A stretch of 64,000 bases of DNA from Epithemia pelagica (lineage: Eukaryota; Bacillariophyta; Bacillariophyceae; Surirellales; Surirellaceae). A model generated the notes under the pieces. It saw only the letters and a list, made by a program, of their open reading frames with translations, was not told the origin of the DNA and searched no databases. A program made the position numbers and the translations under genes. Shown here one piece after another: positions 30,867-40,975 of the stretch. The stretch is from assembly GCA_946965045.2 (NCBI GenBank), contig OX337229.1, positions 4,278,001 to 4,342,000 on the forward strand. The letters are read 5' to 3'. Numbering within the stretch: the first letter of the stretch is position 1; each line of letters opens with the position of its first letter.

Positions 30867-31799
30867 ATGGGAACCGATGAGCCTTGCCCTGGTGGCTCTA
30901 TGAAAACGGCGCTTGATGAATCTGATCCTCACTCGGTTGGTCCGTTGTTGGACGAATTGGTGCACCATTGTTTGGCCTACTGCGACGATGTTACTTTGTA
31001 TGCCGGTCGTTTGACAAATCGACGGTTCAAGAAAATGGCCGACCAAATCTTGCGTGATCGTACCCAAGAGGCGCTTCCCTTGGAATTTCCCTGGGGAGAA
31101 CAGCAGCCTCATCAGACACAACATGAGGATAGCCCCAAGATCCGAATCCAATTGGTCAACTGTCGGACAGATCAACGATCACTGGTGGACCATGCCATAC
31201 AACAATGGCAAGATTGTCATCATTCCTCATACGTCTCACAGGCCATTTCCAACAGCAAGAACCCGAACAACACTATCACCAATGAAACCACTCCCAATAT
31301 CGGTGAGGCGACGTGGACTCCTGAGGACATGCATGAGTTGCTTTGTTCGGACGGGTACTTTCAAACTCGTTTTCTGTTTCATGACCATAGCAATCCAAAT
31401 CCAGACATGGTCAATGCAGATACTATCGTCCTCCGTACAATTGTGGGTCTCAACATGGCATTGTTAGCACCCTCCAAGAGAGCAATTGAATGGATTCGCG
31501 CCAAGCTACTCGATACGGAACGTGAGAGGATGATAACTCGTGGTTTTTCGAAGGAGAACTTTTCTACAGTGCTACGGTTTCTGTTGCATTATTTCTTGTT
31601 TGTCGTGGATGATCCAAATGTTGAACGAGACCCAGATGAGGTACCAAGAGGGATGGCCTTGTGCCGGCACAGCATGCTTTGTCAGGATCTGTTGTCAGGG
31701 CATATGGTGGAATCTTGGATGGTTTTGGTACCATCCTCCACTTCACAGCCGTCGCAGTGGATGGAAGTGATTTGTACTCGAGGCTTTTCACATGTATAG
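30867..31799 (+). CDS. Hypothetical protein
   Basis: 310 residues from ATG 30867 (MGTDEPCPGG). Not recognised. It has a globular, mixed composition with helical stretches (LLDELVHHCLAYCDDV; IVLRTIVGLNMALLAPSKRAIEWIRAKLL; VLRFLLHYFLFVVDD), no signal peptide and no clear membrane segment. Several Cys and His residues are scattered without a zinc-binding spacing. Codon use and amino-acid variety look like a real gene rather than a shadow frame. It lies 500 bp downstream of the YR retrotransposon, which did not enter its coding sequence. Confidence 0.6.
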   Translation: MGTDEPCPGGSMKTALDESDPHSVGPLLDELVHHCLAYCDDVTLYAGRLTNRRFKKMADQILRDRTQEALPLEFPWGEQQPHQTQHEDSPKIRIQLVNCRTDQRSLVDHAIQQWQDCHHSSYVSQAISNSKNPNNTITNETTPNIGEATWTPEDMHELLCSDGYFQTRFLFHDHSNPNPDMVNADTIVLRTIVGLNMALLAPSKRAIEWIRAKLLDTERERMITRGFSKENFSTVLRFLLHYFLFVVDDPNVERDPDEVPRGMALCRHSMLCQDLLSGHMVESWMVLVPSSTSQPSQWMEVICTRGFSHV

Positions 31800-32912
31800 C
31801 TATCGTGGCGTGGGTGGACTGTGCTCTGAAATCGCTATATGCGGACATGTGCCTGCTAAAATCACACCGACTTGAGTGAATCACTTTCTGAAATGATTAC
31901 AGATCCGAGTTTCTCACGGTAAAGTTCAAGTCGTGCCCAGAAACAATCACAAAGAAGTCAGGAATATCCGAAGCTGATTTGCGCCTGTGACTATCCTCTG
32001 ACAAGGCTTTGAGAAAATATTTCAGTTTCCCAGGTCACCCAATTTGTTTATCAGAATAAGAAAGGCTGGTAAGGCATGAGTGGCATGCTTAGACACCAAA
32101 CTATGTTCTTTCTATAGGAGAGTTACTTGCAACATGAAGTTACTACACATACATTGCTGTTGTGAGCATCAAGAACAGGGACAGTTCAACCCAGACATCG
32201 CGAGGGGTAGCGCTGCTTTCCTTGGGGTAGTAAGCCGACCCCGGCTTCCGAATTCCGACCAAACACCCAAGTCCATATCCTCCGAGACATGGTTTGGTTA
32301 CGGGTAAAAGGCAAAGATGCATCATGTCCGTGAACGAACCTCATGTCTCATGTCAAACGCAATGTAAGAAGACTGGTCAATGATCAGGAACAGTTTGAAA
32401 CATGAAAAAGCTGTTAATTGATCTGATAAAGCGATGAAATCAGACGGCTTTTAAGTTCCAGTGAAGCTGGGGCATGAACTTCATTATTCCACAATGTCAC
32501 ACTCGATGCTGCATCGGAAGGAAGCCGGTGCTTCGACCCCCTTACACGGGGACACTAACTTCTTGATGAACCCAAATGGTAACACTGGCTTCTAGACTGC
32601 ACTGGTGATTTGTGCCAAGAGGAAGAAATTGAGTTGATTGAAATATGCAACTGAAGTGGTTAGAAACGAGTCGTCGCCATGAAGTGGACTCGATCAAGTA
32701 GGAGTCACCAAAAAAGGGGGGAACTATTATAAAGTTGCTTGTTGCAGTAGACATTGGTTGGCTCTTGCACTTTGTTGGTGCTGAATACTCGTATATGTTG
32801 TAGGTGCTAGAGAAGTTTAAAGAACATCGAACGAGGAATTTGTACCACAAACGATCCTTTGCACGGACAATCGCATTTCAACAAATGAAACAGGGGTATC
32901 GAAATAAGAGAA
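31800..32912. other. Intergenic region without recognised gene
   Basis: About 1.1 kb with only short, non-protein-like ORFs on both strands. It separates the hypothetical gene from the 3' end of the disrupted surface-protein gene. Confidence 0.45.
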
Positions 32913-33988
32913 TTACACGTACAATGCCATCAGGATCATCATAACAAAGGCGGGGAAAAGAGCTTTTCGACCATTGTGAGGGGAAGAGCTACTCTCCTTC
33001 GTATTAGGTTCCCTACACTTGGGCGGAGAATACGATTCGTCCAAGGCCCGACCAGTGATGGCACAATCAGTACAGGTTCCAGATTCGGCGTCCAGCTCGG
33101 TACCAGGTATCAAAGTGCACGCGTTCAAGCATTCCATACTCGACTCGGCGTCCTCCAAGTAGTGCCCAAGCTCACACTGAACGCCGGTCTTGGAGTTGCT
33201 GACAAAGCGCAAAGTTTTGTCTTTGGTGAACCCTGCTGTTTTCAAAAAGTCATCATACAAAGCAAAGTCCTGCTCTGTAAATAGGTCTTCCGGCTCAACC
33301 CCACCCGAGGTTTGACATTTAACGAGTTGATTCTCGTCTTCGACCGGCACAAAGCTAATGTGAGGACAATGAACAGCGTTAAGCGATGCCATATATCCAT
33401 GCAAGTACCGACATGACCGTGTATTGCCATCGATATAGGTTGTCACGTTGTTCAATGGTCCAGTAAACAAGGTGAGATCCTCAAACATTCGTGACGTGCA
33501 ATCCTCGATGGTGGAGGAAGCTAGAGCGGGGTCGAGAGCAGCCGTAGAGGCTCACTTGTCAGAGAACAAAAGAGAGCAGATGTAGGAGGCTGTTTCAGGT
33601 GTATCGATGGCTCGAAAGGAATGTTCCACCATGTCTGCAGGCTGATAGCCATGGACTTTGGCTCGTTTGGGGTCCCAAAATATATTGAGAAAAGTAACCG
33701 TCTCATATTCCAAATGCGACAAGTTACTGTACTGATCATTCAGAGTGATGCGAGCCACGTATGCAACATAGAATTGGCAATATTCCATAGCATCCTTGCC
33801 TGCCGCAACGGCACTTTCGTCGGTTCCAAACTTGATAAAGGAAAGAACATAAACGCTCACTGGAAGGTTTGACACAAAGGGCGATGCCTCTGAGACAAAA
33901 AGAAAGTACTCAACGATGTTGGTGGGTCCAATGTATTTTCCGCTATGAGCAAGCTGTACAAGTGTAGAACTCTTATACAAGGCAGGGC

Positions 33989-34809
33989 TGAGATCTGTAT
34001 GTTTTCGAAATTGTGAGCTTTAGAATACTTTGTTAAAACTAGTCGTACGGAATAAAGTTTGATACGGAACTTGATACGGAACATTTCACGTAAGATGATG
34101 CGGAACATAAATTGGAAGAATGAATCGTATGGAACGAGGAGGAATCTTGTGAATCGAGAGTAAGATGGAGAGTAGGTAGGTGATGTCAGCATAGGTGCAT
34201 ATAAGGGCTGGGTAAGCCGATCCATGTTCGGCTAAGTAGGTTCAGTACAAAAGCTACGTAGCGTACATAAAATCCCTTAGTACACGTCATACCTGAAATG
34301 GTGGGAAGTCCGAAAAAATGCAAAAACACTCCACGATGACGGCGAGATCCGTTGATGCCGCATGCATTTACCGATGCATCGCATCAACATCCTACTACTG
34401 TAAGTTGTTTGAGTTTGCTAGTATTACTGTGTTCTGCAGCTACAGAAGATTTGTCGCGTTGGATCAAAAGGTATACTGGTGATGTAATCCAAAAACCTTC
34501 CTAACTCATTCATTTCTCAACGGTGACTGAATCAAATTGAAACCATAGTTGCTGTAGTATTCAAGAGTATTATTCTAAAAGTGATTCAGTTAGGCTCAAT
34601 TATCCATGAAGTTATTGCCATGGGGGTGATTTCTTCGACCATTGTCGAGTGATGGTTTCCGGATTGCATTGTTTCTCGTGGCAGCAAGTTTTCGATTTGT
34701 GACCATTCGCCCCACTTGTTACAGTGATGAAAATAGTACTACGTAGCTTAATGTACTGAGCCTACTTAGCCGAACATGGATCGGCTTACCCAGCCCTTAC
34801 AACCTCACA
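33989..34809 (-). repeat. 3' LTR of Copia element 1, interrupted by a MITE
   Basis: Segments 33989-34203 and 34800-34809 together equal the 5' LTR. The interruption is the MITE at 34204-34797 plus a duplicated TA. Confidence 0.92.
34204..34797. mobile_element. MITE with 45-bp terminal inverted repeats and TA target duplication
   Basis: Left end AGGGCTGGGTAAGCC at 34204-34248 pairs with the complementary sequence at 34753-34797 over 45 bp with one mismatch; weaker complementarity (AGCTACGTAG) extends inward. It is flanked by TA on both sides (34202-34203, 34798-34799), and the empty site is preserved in the other LTR (40771 region), proving insertion. There is no coding capacity, so it is non-autonomous. 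TA duplications fit the Tc1/mariner group, with others possible. Confidence 0.9.
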
Positions 34810-37800
34810 CTCCCTCGTGCTGCGGGACCGGATCGGAAGACCAATTAAGCAATCGATTCCGTAAACGGCGAAACGAATCCCGTGGCAAAGGTTTGGTACT
34901 TGTAAAGATATCAGCCAATTGTTCCTGAGAGGGCACATGTTCGATGGTAATACGCCCATTCTCCACATGACTGCGGAAATGAAAAAGACGAACCGCAAGA
35001 TGCTTGGTTCGTGGTCGGATCTTAGGCTCTGACGTAGCAACTTCAATACAAGCAGCGTTGTCTTCGAAAGTGCGACATTGAACCTGTGCCTTGGAGAAGG
35101 GAATTGGAAAACCAGAGTCACGTAATTCTTCTAAGAGATTCTGGAGATGAATGACTTCGCGTAGGGCTGTTGAGAGGGCAATAATTTCCGCTTCGGTCGT
35201 GCTGAGCGCTACCAATGACTGCATCTTGGATCCCCATACCAGCGGACAACCAGCGTACATAATCATGTAGCCTGTGCGCGAGAGCGCACCAGCAGGATCG
35301 TTGGGCCTATTCTTATTCCAGTTACCAGCCCAATCAGCATCCACGTAGCACTTGAATCCTTCACGAACATTCGGTCGGAAGAACAGACCTTTATCACGGG
35401 TCGCACGTAGATAGCGGCAAATTCGTTTGACTGCCACCTCATGGGATAGCTTAGGATCGTTACAGAACCTAGCACATTGATGCACAGCATAGGATAGATC
35501 CGGGCGAGACATAGCTGGAAGATAATTGAGGGAACCAATCACGGCACGGTAGTTCCAGTCTTGCTTCCGAGTGGGGCCATCAGAGTCCGCGTGTAGGATC
35601 TTATTGGCTTCGGCTGGAGTGTCATGCATCTTGACATTTTCTTGAGAAAGGCCCAGACCAAGATGATTCAAGCAGTTGTCGATCGACTTCTGTTGTTGTA
35701 ACTCAACGCGCCCATCCTCATGTCGAATGAATCGGGCTCCAAGATAGTCCAACAGTGGACCATCGTCTGTCAGGTCAAAGGACTTTTGGAGCAGCGCTAC
35801 TTCGCGGTCAATGGCTTTCGGATCCGGAGAGAAGAAGGCTGCGTCGTCAATATACAGAACGAGAAGAACGACGCCCTTTGAGAATAAACAGGGATCAACG
35901 TTGGATTGTTTGAAGCCTTGCTTGAGGAGTCCATCTTTTATGTGCTCATGCCAAGTCACTTGGCCGTCTTTCAAGCCATACAAGTTTTGTTGGAGCTTCA
36001 GCAAGCGTTTATTCGGGTCAAGGTCGGGCAATGTGGTACCTTTTGGCAATTGCATGAAGATATCAGTCTTCACCTTTGCTTGAGTGTACGCCATAATGAA
36101 GTCGATTGATCGCATGTCCCATCCCAAAATCAACGCCAGGATGAAGATGCACCAGACGGTTGGCCATGCAACAACAGGGGAAAAGGTGGACCAGTAAGCA
36201 TCACCAAAAACCTGTCTGTGGCCTCCAGCACAGAGGCGAGCTTTCCATTTAATGATTGCTCCAGCTGGGTCCTTTTTGCGCATAAACGACCAAACCATGG
36301 GGATTGGTTTTGCGTTGGGTGGAACTTGAGCTTTGTGCACGATCTTCCAATGCTTCAATTCGGCGTGCTGTTTGAGTTCCTTCACCATGGCCTGAATGAA
36401 CTTGTCGCTATCTTCTTGTTGGAGAGCGATATGCAAGGGTATAACATCTGGCTTGATGGTGGCGGTGCTCATCATCTGCAGCAGTGCCAAAGGATGATAG
36501 TCGGCCAAAGTCTTGGCCACATCTTGAGCCATAAAACAACAATGGTAAGCAATCAACGACAATCGAGAAGGGGGACGCACTTGTCGACCGGTCCTGGTTT
36601 GCCCTGTGGGGGCAATGTCCACTGGGTATGGTTGTGGAGTCTCTTCTGGTGGAACAGGAGCTATCTGTGGCTCGGGTTCGGCATTAGGAAGAGGAGCTGG
36701 ATCGTCAGCAGGCACTTGCGGAATTGCACCCGTCAAGAGATCGGGTAATTCGAGCAAGGCCTGTGGGATGTTGTTCCCAAAGTTGGGTAAGTTGGATTCT
36801 TGTTGTCGTTGTTGTTGTTGTGTACGTGATCGTCGTGTCAAGGGATGCAAGATCAGATGGCCAGATCTATTTTCATCTCCTTTGTGCACTAACGCCTTTT
36901 GCTTCCAAATGCTTGTGTCATGTTGTTCGTTCTTCACTGTCTCGAGTTTGTCGTCATACACGCAATGGAATTGTGGGCTTACAAGACCAGTTTGCGTAGA
37001 CAGGATGAGAGGAACAGAAGCAGCATGATGGGGCAAGTGACACAACAATACACCAACTCGAGATCGTTCTGCCCATTTGGGATGAGGGCTTCCTGTCTGG
37101 AGTGGAGCTTGGAGCACGTAAACGGGGCAACCAAAAGGATGAAAGTGTTTGGTATTTGGTTCCACATCGGAGTTGGAAAAGATGGAGATGGGAGATTTTG
37201 CTTTGTTGTTACGTGGGAGTGCATTGCGAATGTTCGTTGCATGCTTCACCGCTTGTGGCCATAAATTTGCTGTGATGATTTTCGGCCATCTGTGAGCAGC
37301 ATGAAGGATCATCGTTCTTGCGCTTTCGGTGAGGTCTCGAATTCGCCTTTCCGCGATCCCATTCTGATGGTGGGCTCCCACGCCACAGAAAGAAATTGTT
37401 TGGAGTGCGTTTTTGACATCGTTCACAAACTCCTTGTCCGCAAATCGTTCATTGTCACAATGATAATGCTGGACGGTAACACCATGCCGTTGCGCGAATC
37501 TTTCGAACTCGTGTTTTGCCTCCAAGGTTTCTTCGGTGGTAAGGGCGTGCATTAAATGCACGTAAGTCAAATCGGACGCGTGGTCAACAAACACTGTGGC
37601 ACCTTTGAATCTTTTCTTGGTCGGTTGGCCCTTTCCTGTTGGTACGAGACCAGGAACTGGGGATTCCAACTGGTCCATGCTCACGACTGCGCCAGGGACT
37701 GTTGAAGTGCGAATCTTTGGATCCACCTTGTGGGTGCGCCAAGGTTTCTTGTGCGCTTTCCCATAGAGGCAGCTGGGACATTTGGGAGGCGCAATCTTTG

Positions 37801-39064
37801 CTAACCGTTTCGGGATCACGCCCTTTTCTGCTAGTTGTTTCAGTTGTTGAAAGGAGCAGTGACCCAATCGCTCGTGATATTGCATCAAGAGGTCTTGGTC
37901 CGAACGCAACAATGGTTCATCTTCCACAATGGGTGGCAAGACATTGGGATCCGTGGTGAAATCGGTTGTCACTCCCTCGGATGGTGACGACCGGATTGGA
38001 TGAATCGGCTGGGGCTCTTGGTCTTCATCATCGGGCGGAGAATCAGGAGGCGGACGCTCAGGATCATATTCATCTTCTGAGACCGGGTTGGCAGGCATTG
38101 CAAGAGCCATGAATGCACGGAAACGACGGAAACCAGGGGCTGTAAAGCACATACCGACGTTGTTCTTGTTGAGCGGTACGTATTTGCTCACTTTTTGATC
38201 CTTGGTACTGAGCCACTCTAACTCTATGCTCATATCATCAATTGAACAGCGAGCTTTTGTGTCTCCTTCTTCTCGTCGTTGTCGAACAAAGACTTGGGGC
38301 ACCATAATGTTGAGAGGGGCAGAAGGTAAGTGCCGCACATCTCGCAATTTGATGGTGTGAATCATGTTCAAGTCATCTTCTAACTTGATTGGAACGGTTC
38401 CTATGCCTAAGGGCATGACAGTTTCTCCATTTACGCCGAGCAAGGCTTCCTTCATTCTTTCTTCTTTGGTCAAGGGACGGTAGGATGAGAAGGCTCTACG
38501 GTACTTCCACAGGTGATGAGAGGCACCAGAGTCGATGAGAAACTTGTCGGCGTCAGAATCGAAGACGGCAGTACGAGGACGGTCATCCGAGCTTGTGGTG
38601 GACGTGCCATTCATAGCCAAATCGATCAATGGATTCTTGGTTGGGATGAACAAGGATGCCAATTGTTTGGCCTGGCGGAAGAATAACTTCTTTTTGGTCC
38701 TCCCTCGGGTTCGAGAGGTATCAACGCAACAATCAACGTCTTGGAAGTGAAACGTTTTGTTGGCTTGTTTGGAAAGATGACCCACTGCAATCCACCGAAT
38801 CTTTTGGTCAATTTGCAGCGCCGCGAGACATAACAATATACGAGGCAATTTGATGGTGATGTCAACTGGGAGACGGCGGCCCACACTTGATCTGTGGATT
38901 CGAGTTCGGGGCGGACGACGCCGGAAAGGCTTGTTGACGACTTTGAATGGTTTGGTTCGAGCGGAGAAAAACTTCACAATCCGCTTGACCCATGACAGAA
39001 CCTCATGGAACACGACAATATTCATTTTGATCGTAAGAAAAACAACAAACGGCCAAAATGCCAT
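34805..39064 (-). CDS. pol: Pol polyprotein of Copia element 1 (PR-IN-RT-RNase H)
   Basis: 1419 residues from ATG 39064, intact. Residues 1-30 are hydrophobic and aromatic (FWPFVVFLTIKMNIVVF) followed by an Arg-rich stretch, an unusual N-terminus for Pol. The aspartic protease is at about residue 178 (FLIDSGASHHLW). The integrase has an H-H-C-C-type N-terminal domain (HERLGHCSFQQLKQL ... CPSCLYGKAHKKPW) and catalytic D, D, E in VSMDQLESP, HYHCDNERF and GIAERRIRDL. RT shows KWKARLCAGGH and YIDDAAFF (about residue 1070). RNase H shows VDADWAGNW, ALSTTEAEIIALS and FEDNAACIEVA. It lies in the same frame as gag, 8 codons after gag's UGA. The stop codon UGA is provided by the LTR's first bases (TGTGAGG). 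Confidence 0.92.
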   Translation of the reverse strand: MAFWPFVVFLTIKMNIVVFHEVLSWVKRIVKFFSARTKPFKVVNKPFRRRPPRTRIHRSSVGRRLPVDITIKLPRILLCLAALQIDQKIRWIAVGHLSKQANKTFHFQDVDCCVDTSRTRGRTKKKLFFRQAKQLASLFIPTKNPLIDLAMNGTSTTSSDDRPRTAVFDSDADKFLIDSGASHHLWKYRRAFSSYRPLTKEERMKEALLGVNGETVMPLGIGTVPIKLEDDLNMIHTIKLRDVRHLPSAPLNIMVPQVFVRQRREEGDTKARCSIDDMSIELEWLSTKDQKVSKYVPLNKNNVGMCFTAPGFRRFRAFMALAMPANPVSEDEYDPERPPPDSPPDDEDQEPQPIHPIRSSPSEGVTTDFTTDPNVLPPIVEDEPLLRSDQDLLMQYHERLGHCSFQQLKQLAEKGVIPKRLAKIAPPKCPSCLYGKAHKKPWRTHKVDPKIRTSTVPGAVVSMDQLESPVPGLVPTGKGQPTKKRFKGATVFVDHASDLTYVHLMHALTTEETLEAKHEFERFAQRHGVTVQHYHCDNERFADKEFVNDVKNALQTISFCGVGAHHQNGIAERRIRDLTESARTMILHAAHRWPKIITANLWPQAVKHATNIRNALPRNNKAKSPISIFSNSDVEPNTKHFHPFGCPVYVLQAPLQTGSPHPKWAERSRVGVLLCHLPHHAASVPLILSTQTGLVSPQFHCVYDDKLETVKNEQHDTSIWKQKALVHKGDENRSGHLILHPLTRRSRTQQQQRQQESNLPNFGNNIPQALLELPDLLTGAIPQVPADDPAPLPNAEPEPQIAPVPPEETPQPYPVDIAPTGQTRTGRQVRPPSRLSLIAYHCCFMAQDVAKTLADYHPLALLQMMSTATIKPDVIPLHIALQQEDSDKFIQAMVKELKQHAELKHWKIVHKAQVPPNAKPIPMVWSFMRKKDPAGAIIKWKARLCAGGHRQVFGDAYWSTFSPVVAWPTVWCIFILALILGWDMRSIDFIMAYTQAKVKTDIFMQLPKGTTLPDLDPNKRLLKLQQNLYGLKDGQVTWHEHIKDGLLKQGFKQSNVDPCLFSKGVVLLVLYIDDAAFFSPDPKAIDREVALLQKSFDLTDDGPLLDYLGARFIRHEDGRVELQQQKSIDNCLNHLGLGLSQENVKMHDTPAEANKILHADSDGPTRKQDWNYRAVIGSLNYLPAMSRPDLSYAVHQCARFCNDPKLSHEVAVKRICRYLRATRDKGLFFRPNVREGFKCYVDADWAGNWNKNRPNDPAGALSRTGYMIMYAGCPLVWGSKMQSLVALSTTEAEIIALSTALREVIHLQNLLEELRDSGFPIPFSKAQVQCRTFEDNAACIEVATSEPKIRPRTKHLAVRLFHFRSHVENGRITIEHVPSQEQLADIFTSTKPLPRDSFRRLRNRLLNWSSDPVPQHEGV

Positions 39065-39088
39065 GAATGCATCCCATGAGGGTAGCAG

Positions 39089-40423
39089 TCATTCACTGCC
39101 ATTCTTGATGGTGGCTGCAAGAGCATCGGCCAAATCATCAGTATCGAACTCGCCGCCAGGAAGGATTGCGGCCATTCCCTTTTTGAGCTTGTCCACATCG
39201 ACAGCAACTTCGGCGGCCACACCAGAACCAATTTGCTTTTTAGGTGCTTCCTTTTTGCCACTGCCTCCGGCCTTCATCTTCTTGTAGGTGTTACAATCCT
39301 CTACCTTGTGCGTGTGCCAATGAGAGTATTTGTGGTTCGCCGGGCACCAGTAATAGGTTTTCCCATTCCACTCTTTTGAATCACCGAGTTTGCCATCCTT
39401 ATGAGCAAAAGGAGGCTGTTTCTTATCTTTGTCGCCATCTGAGGCCTTGGATTCCGCTTTGCGCTTGTTCGACTTGGTACCAGAAGACGACTTGTTGGAT
39501 TGTTGAGCAACCATGGCCAAGGTTTGCTCCTCTGGTGTCTTATCAGACGGTTTCCAGAGTCCAGAGTTCACCAAGTTGTTGTACTTGGCTTGCGCTTCGT
39601 TGTAGAGCGTATCTGGAGCATAGGTTGGAGTGCTGGACGCTTTAGCCTCCAAAAACAAAATGTGAGACGTCCATTCCGCAGGAGCCTTGATTTTCTTATA
39701 GGCCTTGAATTGAAAATACAAGATTTCTTGATCTGTAATGGATCCACCAGTCGCAGAAGCAGCCTTCAAGGTCTTGATAGCTGAACGGATGAAATTGTTC
39801 ACCTGGGTTACGTCGTACTTAAAGCGTCGTGGGTGAAACTCGGACAATTTATCTCTCGTAGCTTGTGCGTTGGAGAATGTCGCAGTGAAAAGCTCGGACA
39901 CCAGATGGTAGAAGAGCTTGGGTCCATCATTATTGAAATCGACGTCACCACGTGATGCAAGGGCGGACTTGGCTTTGTCGGTGATGGATGCCATGAGGCA
40001 TTCGTACATCATTTGAGCGTTTTGTTTTGTACGGTGTGACGCAGCAGAACGCGTGATACGAGCAGCTTCAACTTGAGCTTCGGTCACTTTTCCATAATCG
40101 TCGAGTAACTTGAAGGTCGTACCTCCAACTGTGACATCCAAAATTCTGTGAGTTGCCAAATTCCAATGGCAGGTTTCAACGCGAGTGCGCAAGTCGGCTA
40201 GGAATAGGTGTAGATCTTCAACTTTCCCGGTGAACTTGCTATCCAGCGGGTCACATCCAGCGCGGAACAAGCCAGTGCCTGTGCGAGACGTTAGGTCAAG
40301 AGTGCCTCCCTCGTACGGGGAAACCATGTCGGGAGCAGCGGCCACTGCGGGAGGAGGACCAGGAATCGCAGCCGCGAGAGCCTGAATAGCCTGCGCTAAG
40401 GCATTAGAAGCAGCAGCGTCCAT
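39089..40423 (-). CDS. gag: Gag of Copia element 1
   Basis: 444 residues from ATG 40423. The N-terminus is Ala/Pro-rich (NALAQAIQALAAAIPGPPP), followed by a helical capsid-like region (FHLFLADLRTRVE-type helices; LVSELFTATFSNAQATRDKLSEF; FQFKAYKKIKAPAEWTSHILF). Toward the C-terminus a Cys/His cluster in YYWCPANHKYSHWHTHKVEDC takes the place of a classical CCHC knuckle, as known for diatom Copia Gag. The ORF ends in UGA followed by CUG, eight sense codons before the pol ATG in the same frame. Confidence 0.88.
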   Translation of the reverse strand: MDAAASNALAQAIQALAAAIPGPPPAVAAAPDMVSPYEGGTLDLTSRTGTGLFRAGCDPLDSKFTGKVEDLHLFLADLRTRVETCHWNLATHRILDVTVGGTTFKLLDDYGKVTEAQVEAARITRSAASHRTKQNAQMMYECLMASITDKAKSALASRGDVDFNNDGPKLFYHLVSELFTATFSNAQATRDKLSEFHPRRFKYDVTQVNNFIRSAIKTLKAASATGGSITDQEILYFQFKAYKKIKAPAEWTSHILFLEAKASSTPTYAPDTLYNEAQAKYNNLVNSGLWKPSDKTPEEQTLAMVAQQSNKSSSGTKSNKRKAESKASDGDKDKKQPPFAHKDGKLGDSKEWNGKTYYWCPANHKYSHWHTHKVEDCNTYKKMKAGGSGKKEAPKKQIGSGVAAEVAVDVDKLKKGMAAILPGGEFDTDDLADALAATIKNGSE

Positions 40424-40540
40424 TGCTTGAGCTTGAAACCGAGTGGTAACAATGGTGAGAACTTTGCAATTTCAAAGACAACTTAAAAAGAGGTTAACGC
40501 GCAGTTACTCAGTCAAACGGTCGTTCAAACAGAGCAATAC

Positions 40541-40556
40541 ACTTGGGCTCATAACC
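40541..40556 (-). other. Primer-binding site of Copia element 1
   Basis: Immediately next to the 5' LTR the minus strand reads GGTTATGAGCCCAAGT. Its complement contains CTCATAA flanked by GG and CC, the anticodon loop (CAU) and stem of a methionine tRNA. Priming from a tRNA-Met half-molecule is known for Drosophila copia; the match here is by eye. Confidence 0.6.
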
Positions 40557-40781
40557 TGAGATCTGTATGTTTTCGAAATTGTGAGCTTTAGAATACTTTG
40601 TTAAAACTAGTCGTACGGAATAAAGTTTGATACGGAACTTGATACGGAACATTTCACGTAAGATGATGCGGAACATAAATTGGAAGAATGAATCGTATGG
40701 AACGAGGAGGAATCTTGTGAATCGAGAGTAAGATGGAGAGTAGGTAGGTGATGTCAGCATAGGTGCATATACAACCTCACA
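40557..40781 (-). repeat. 5' LTR of Copia element 1
   Basis: 225 bp; reads TGTGAGGTTGTATATGC at its start and ACAGATCTCA at its end on the minus strand. Matches the MITE-interrupted 3' LTR at 33989-34809. Confidence 0.92.
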
Positions 40782-40975
40782 AGGGCTTCTCACATCGCCT
40801 TGCAGAGGAAAAGAGCGACATTGGTCTGGGACATCTGGGCCTTTGATGATCGTAGTTTCTGTGGATGATACTCCAGTCAGTGAAAAAGAAACAACAATGG
40901 CAAATGCGATAAGAAGAATATGTGGCATGGATTTCTTCATCTTCATTATCACTGTTTACGCCAAGTCGCAAGGCA

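Larger units (their letters stand above)
33989..40781 (-). mobile_element. Copia (CoDi-like) LTR retrotransposon, complete, carrying a nested MITE
   Basis: Minus-strand element. The 5' LTR is 40557-40781 (225 bp). The 3' LTR is 33989-34809, which is 225 bp once the 594-bp MITE and its TA duplication are removed. The LTRs begin TG and end CA and look identical where compared, implying a young insertion. Target-site duplication is AGGGC (33984-33988 and 40782-40786). Internal order is PBS, gag, in-frame UGA, pol (PR-IN-RT-RH), PPT, the Ty1/Copia domain order. It sits inside the coding sequence of the surface-protein gene, in the same orientation as that gene. Confidence 0.93.
32913..40946 (-). 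pseudogene. Secreted/surface protein gene split by a Copia insertion
   Basis: Two pieces of one minus-strand gene. The 5' piece, 40946-40782, starts with ATG and a signal peptide (basic KMKK, then ILLIAFAIVVSFSLTG) and ends at codon 55 inside the duplicated AGGGC. The 3' piece resumes in exactly the same frame at 33983 and runs to 32913. Removing the Copia element and one AGGGC gives an uninterrupted join. The downstream part has paired Cys (RSCRYLHG, VKCQTSGG, QCELGHYL, CLNACTL, CTDCAITG) and a hydrophobic C-terminal tail (FPAFVMMILMALYV), suggesting an extracellular Cys-rich protein held by a C-terminal helix or GPI anchor. A second lesion is an in-frame TGA at 33552-33554; no frame-preserving intron removes it. 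No family recognised. Confidence 0.75.

Noticed and set aside
30336-30880. Membrane protein gene directly after the YR element
   Set aside because: Two short hydrophobic frames, each broken; one begins inside repeat B2. Not enough to call a gene.
33552-33554. Selenocysteine codon in the surface-protein gene
   Set aside because: No SECIS-like structure was recognised and the gene is already disrupted by an insertion; a nonsense mutation is simpler. Intron removal also fails because no acceptor keeps the frame.
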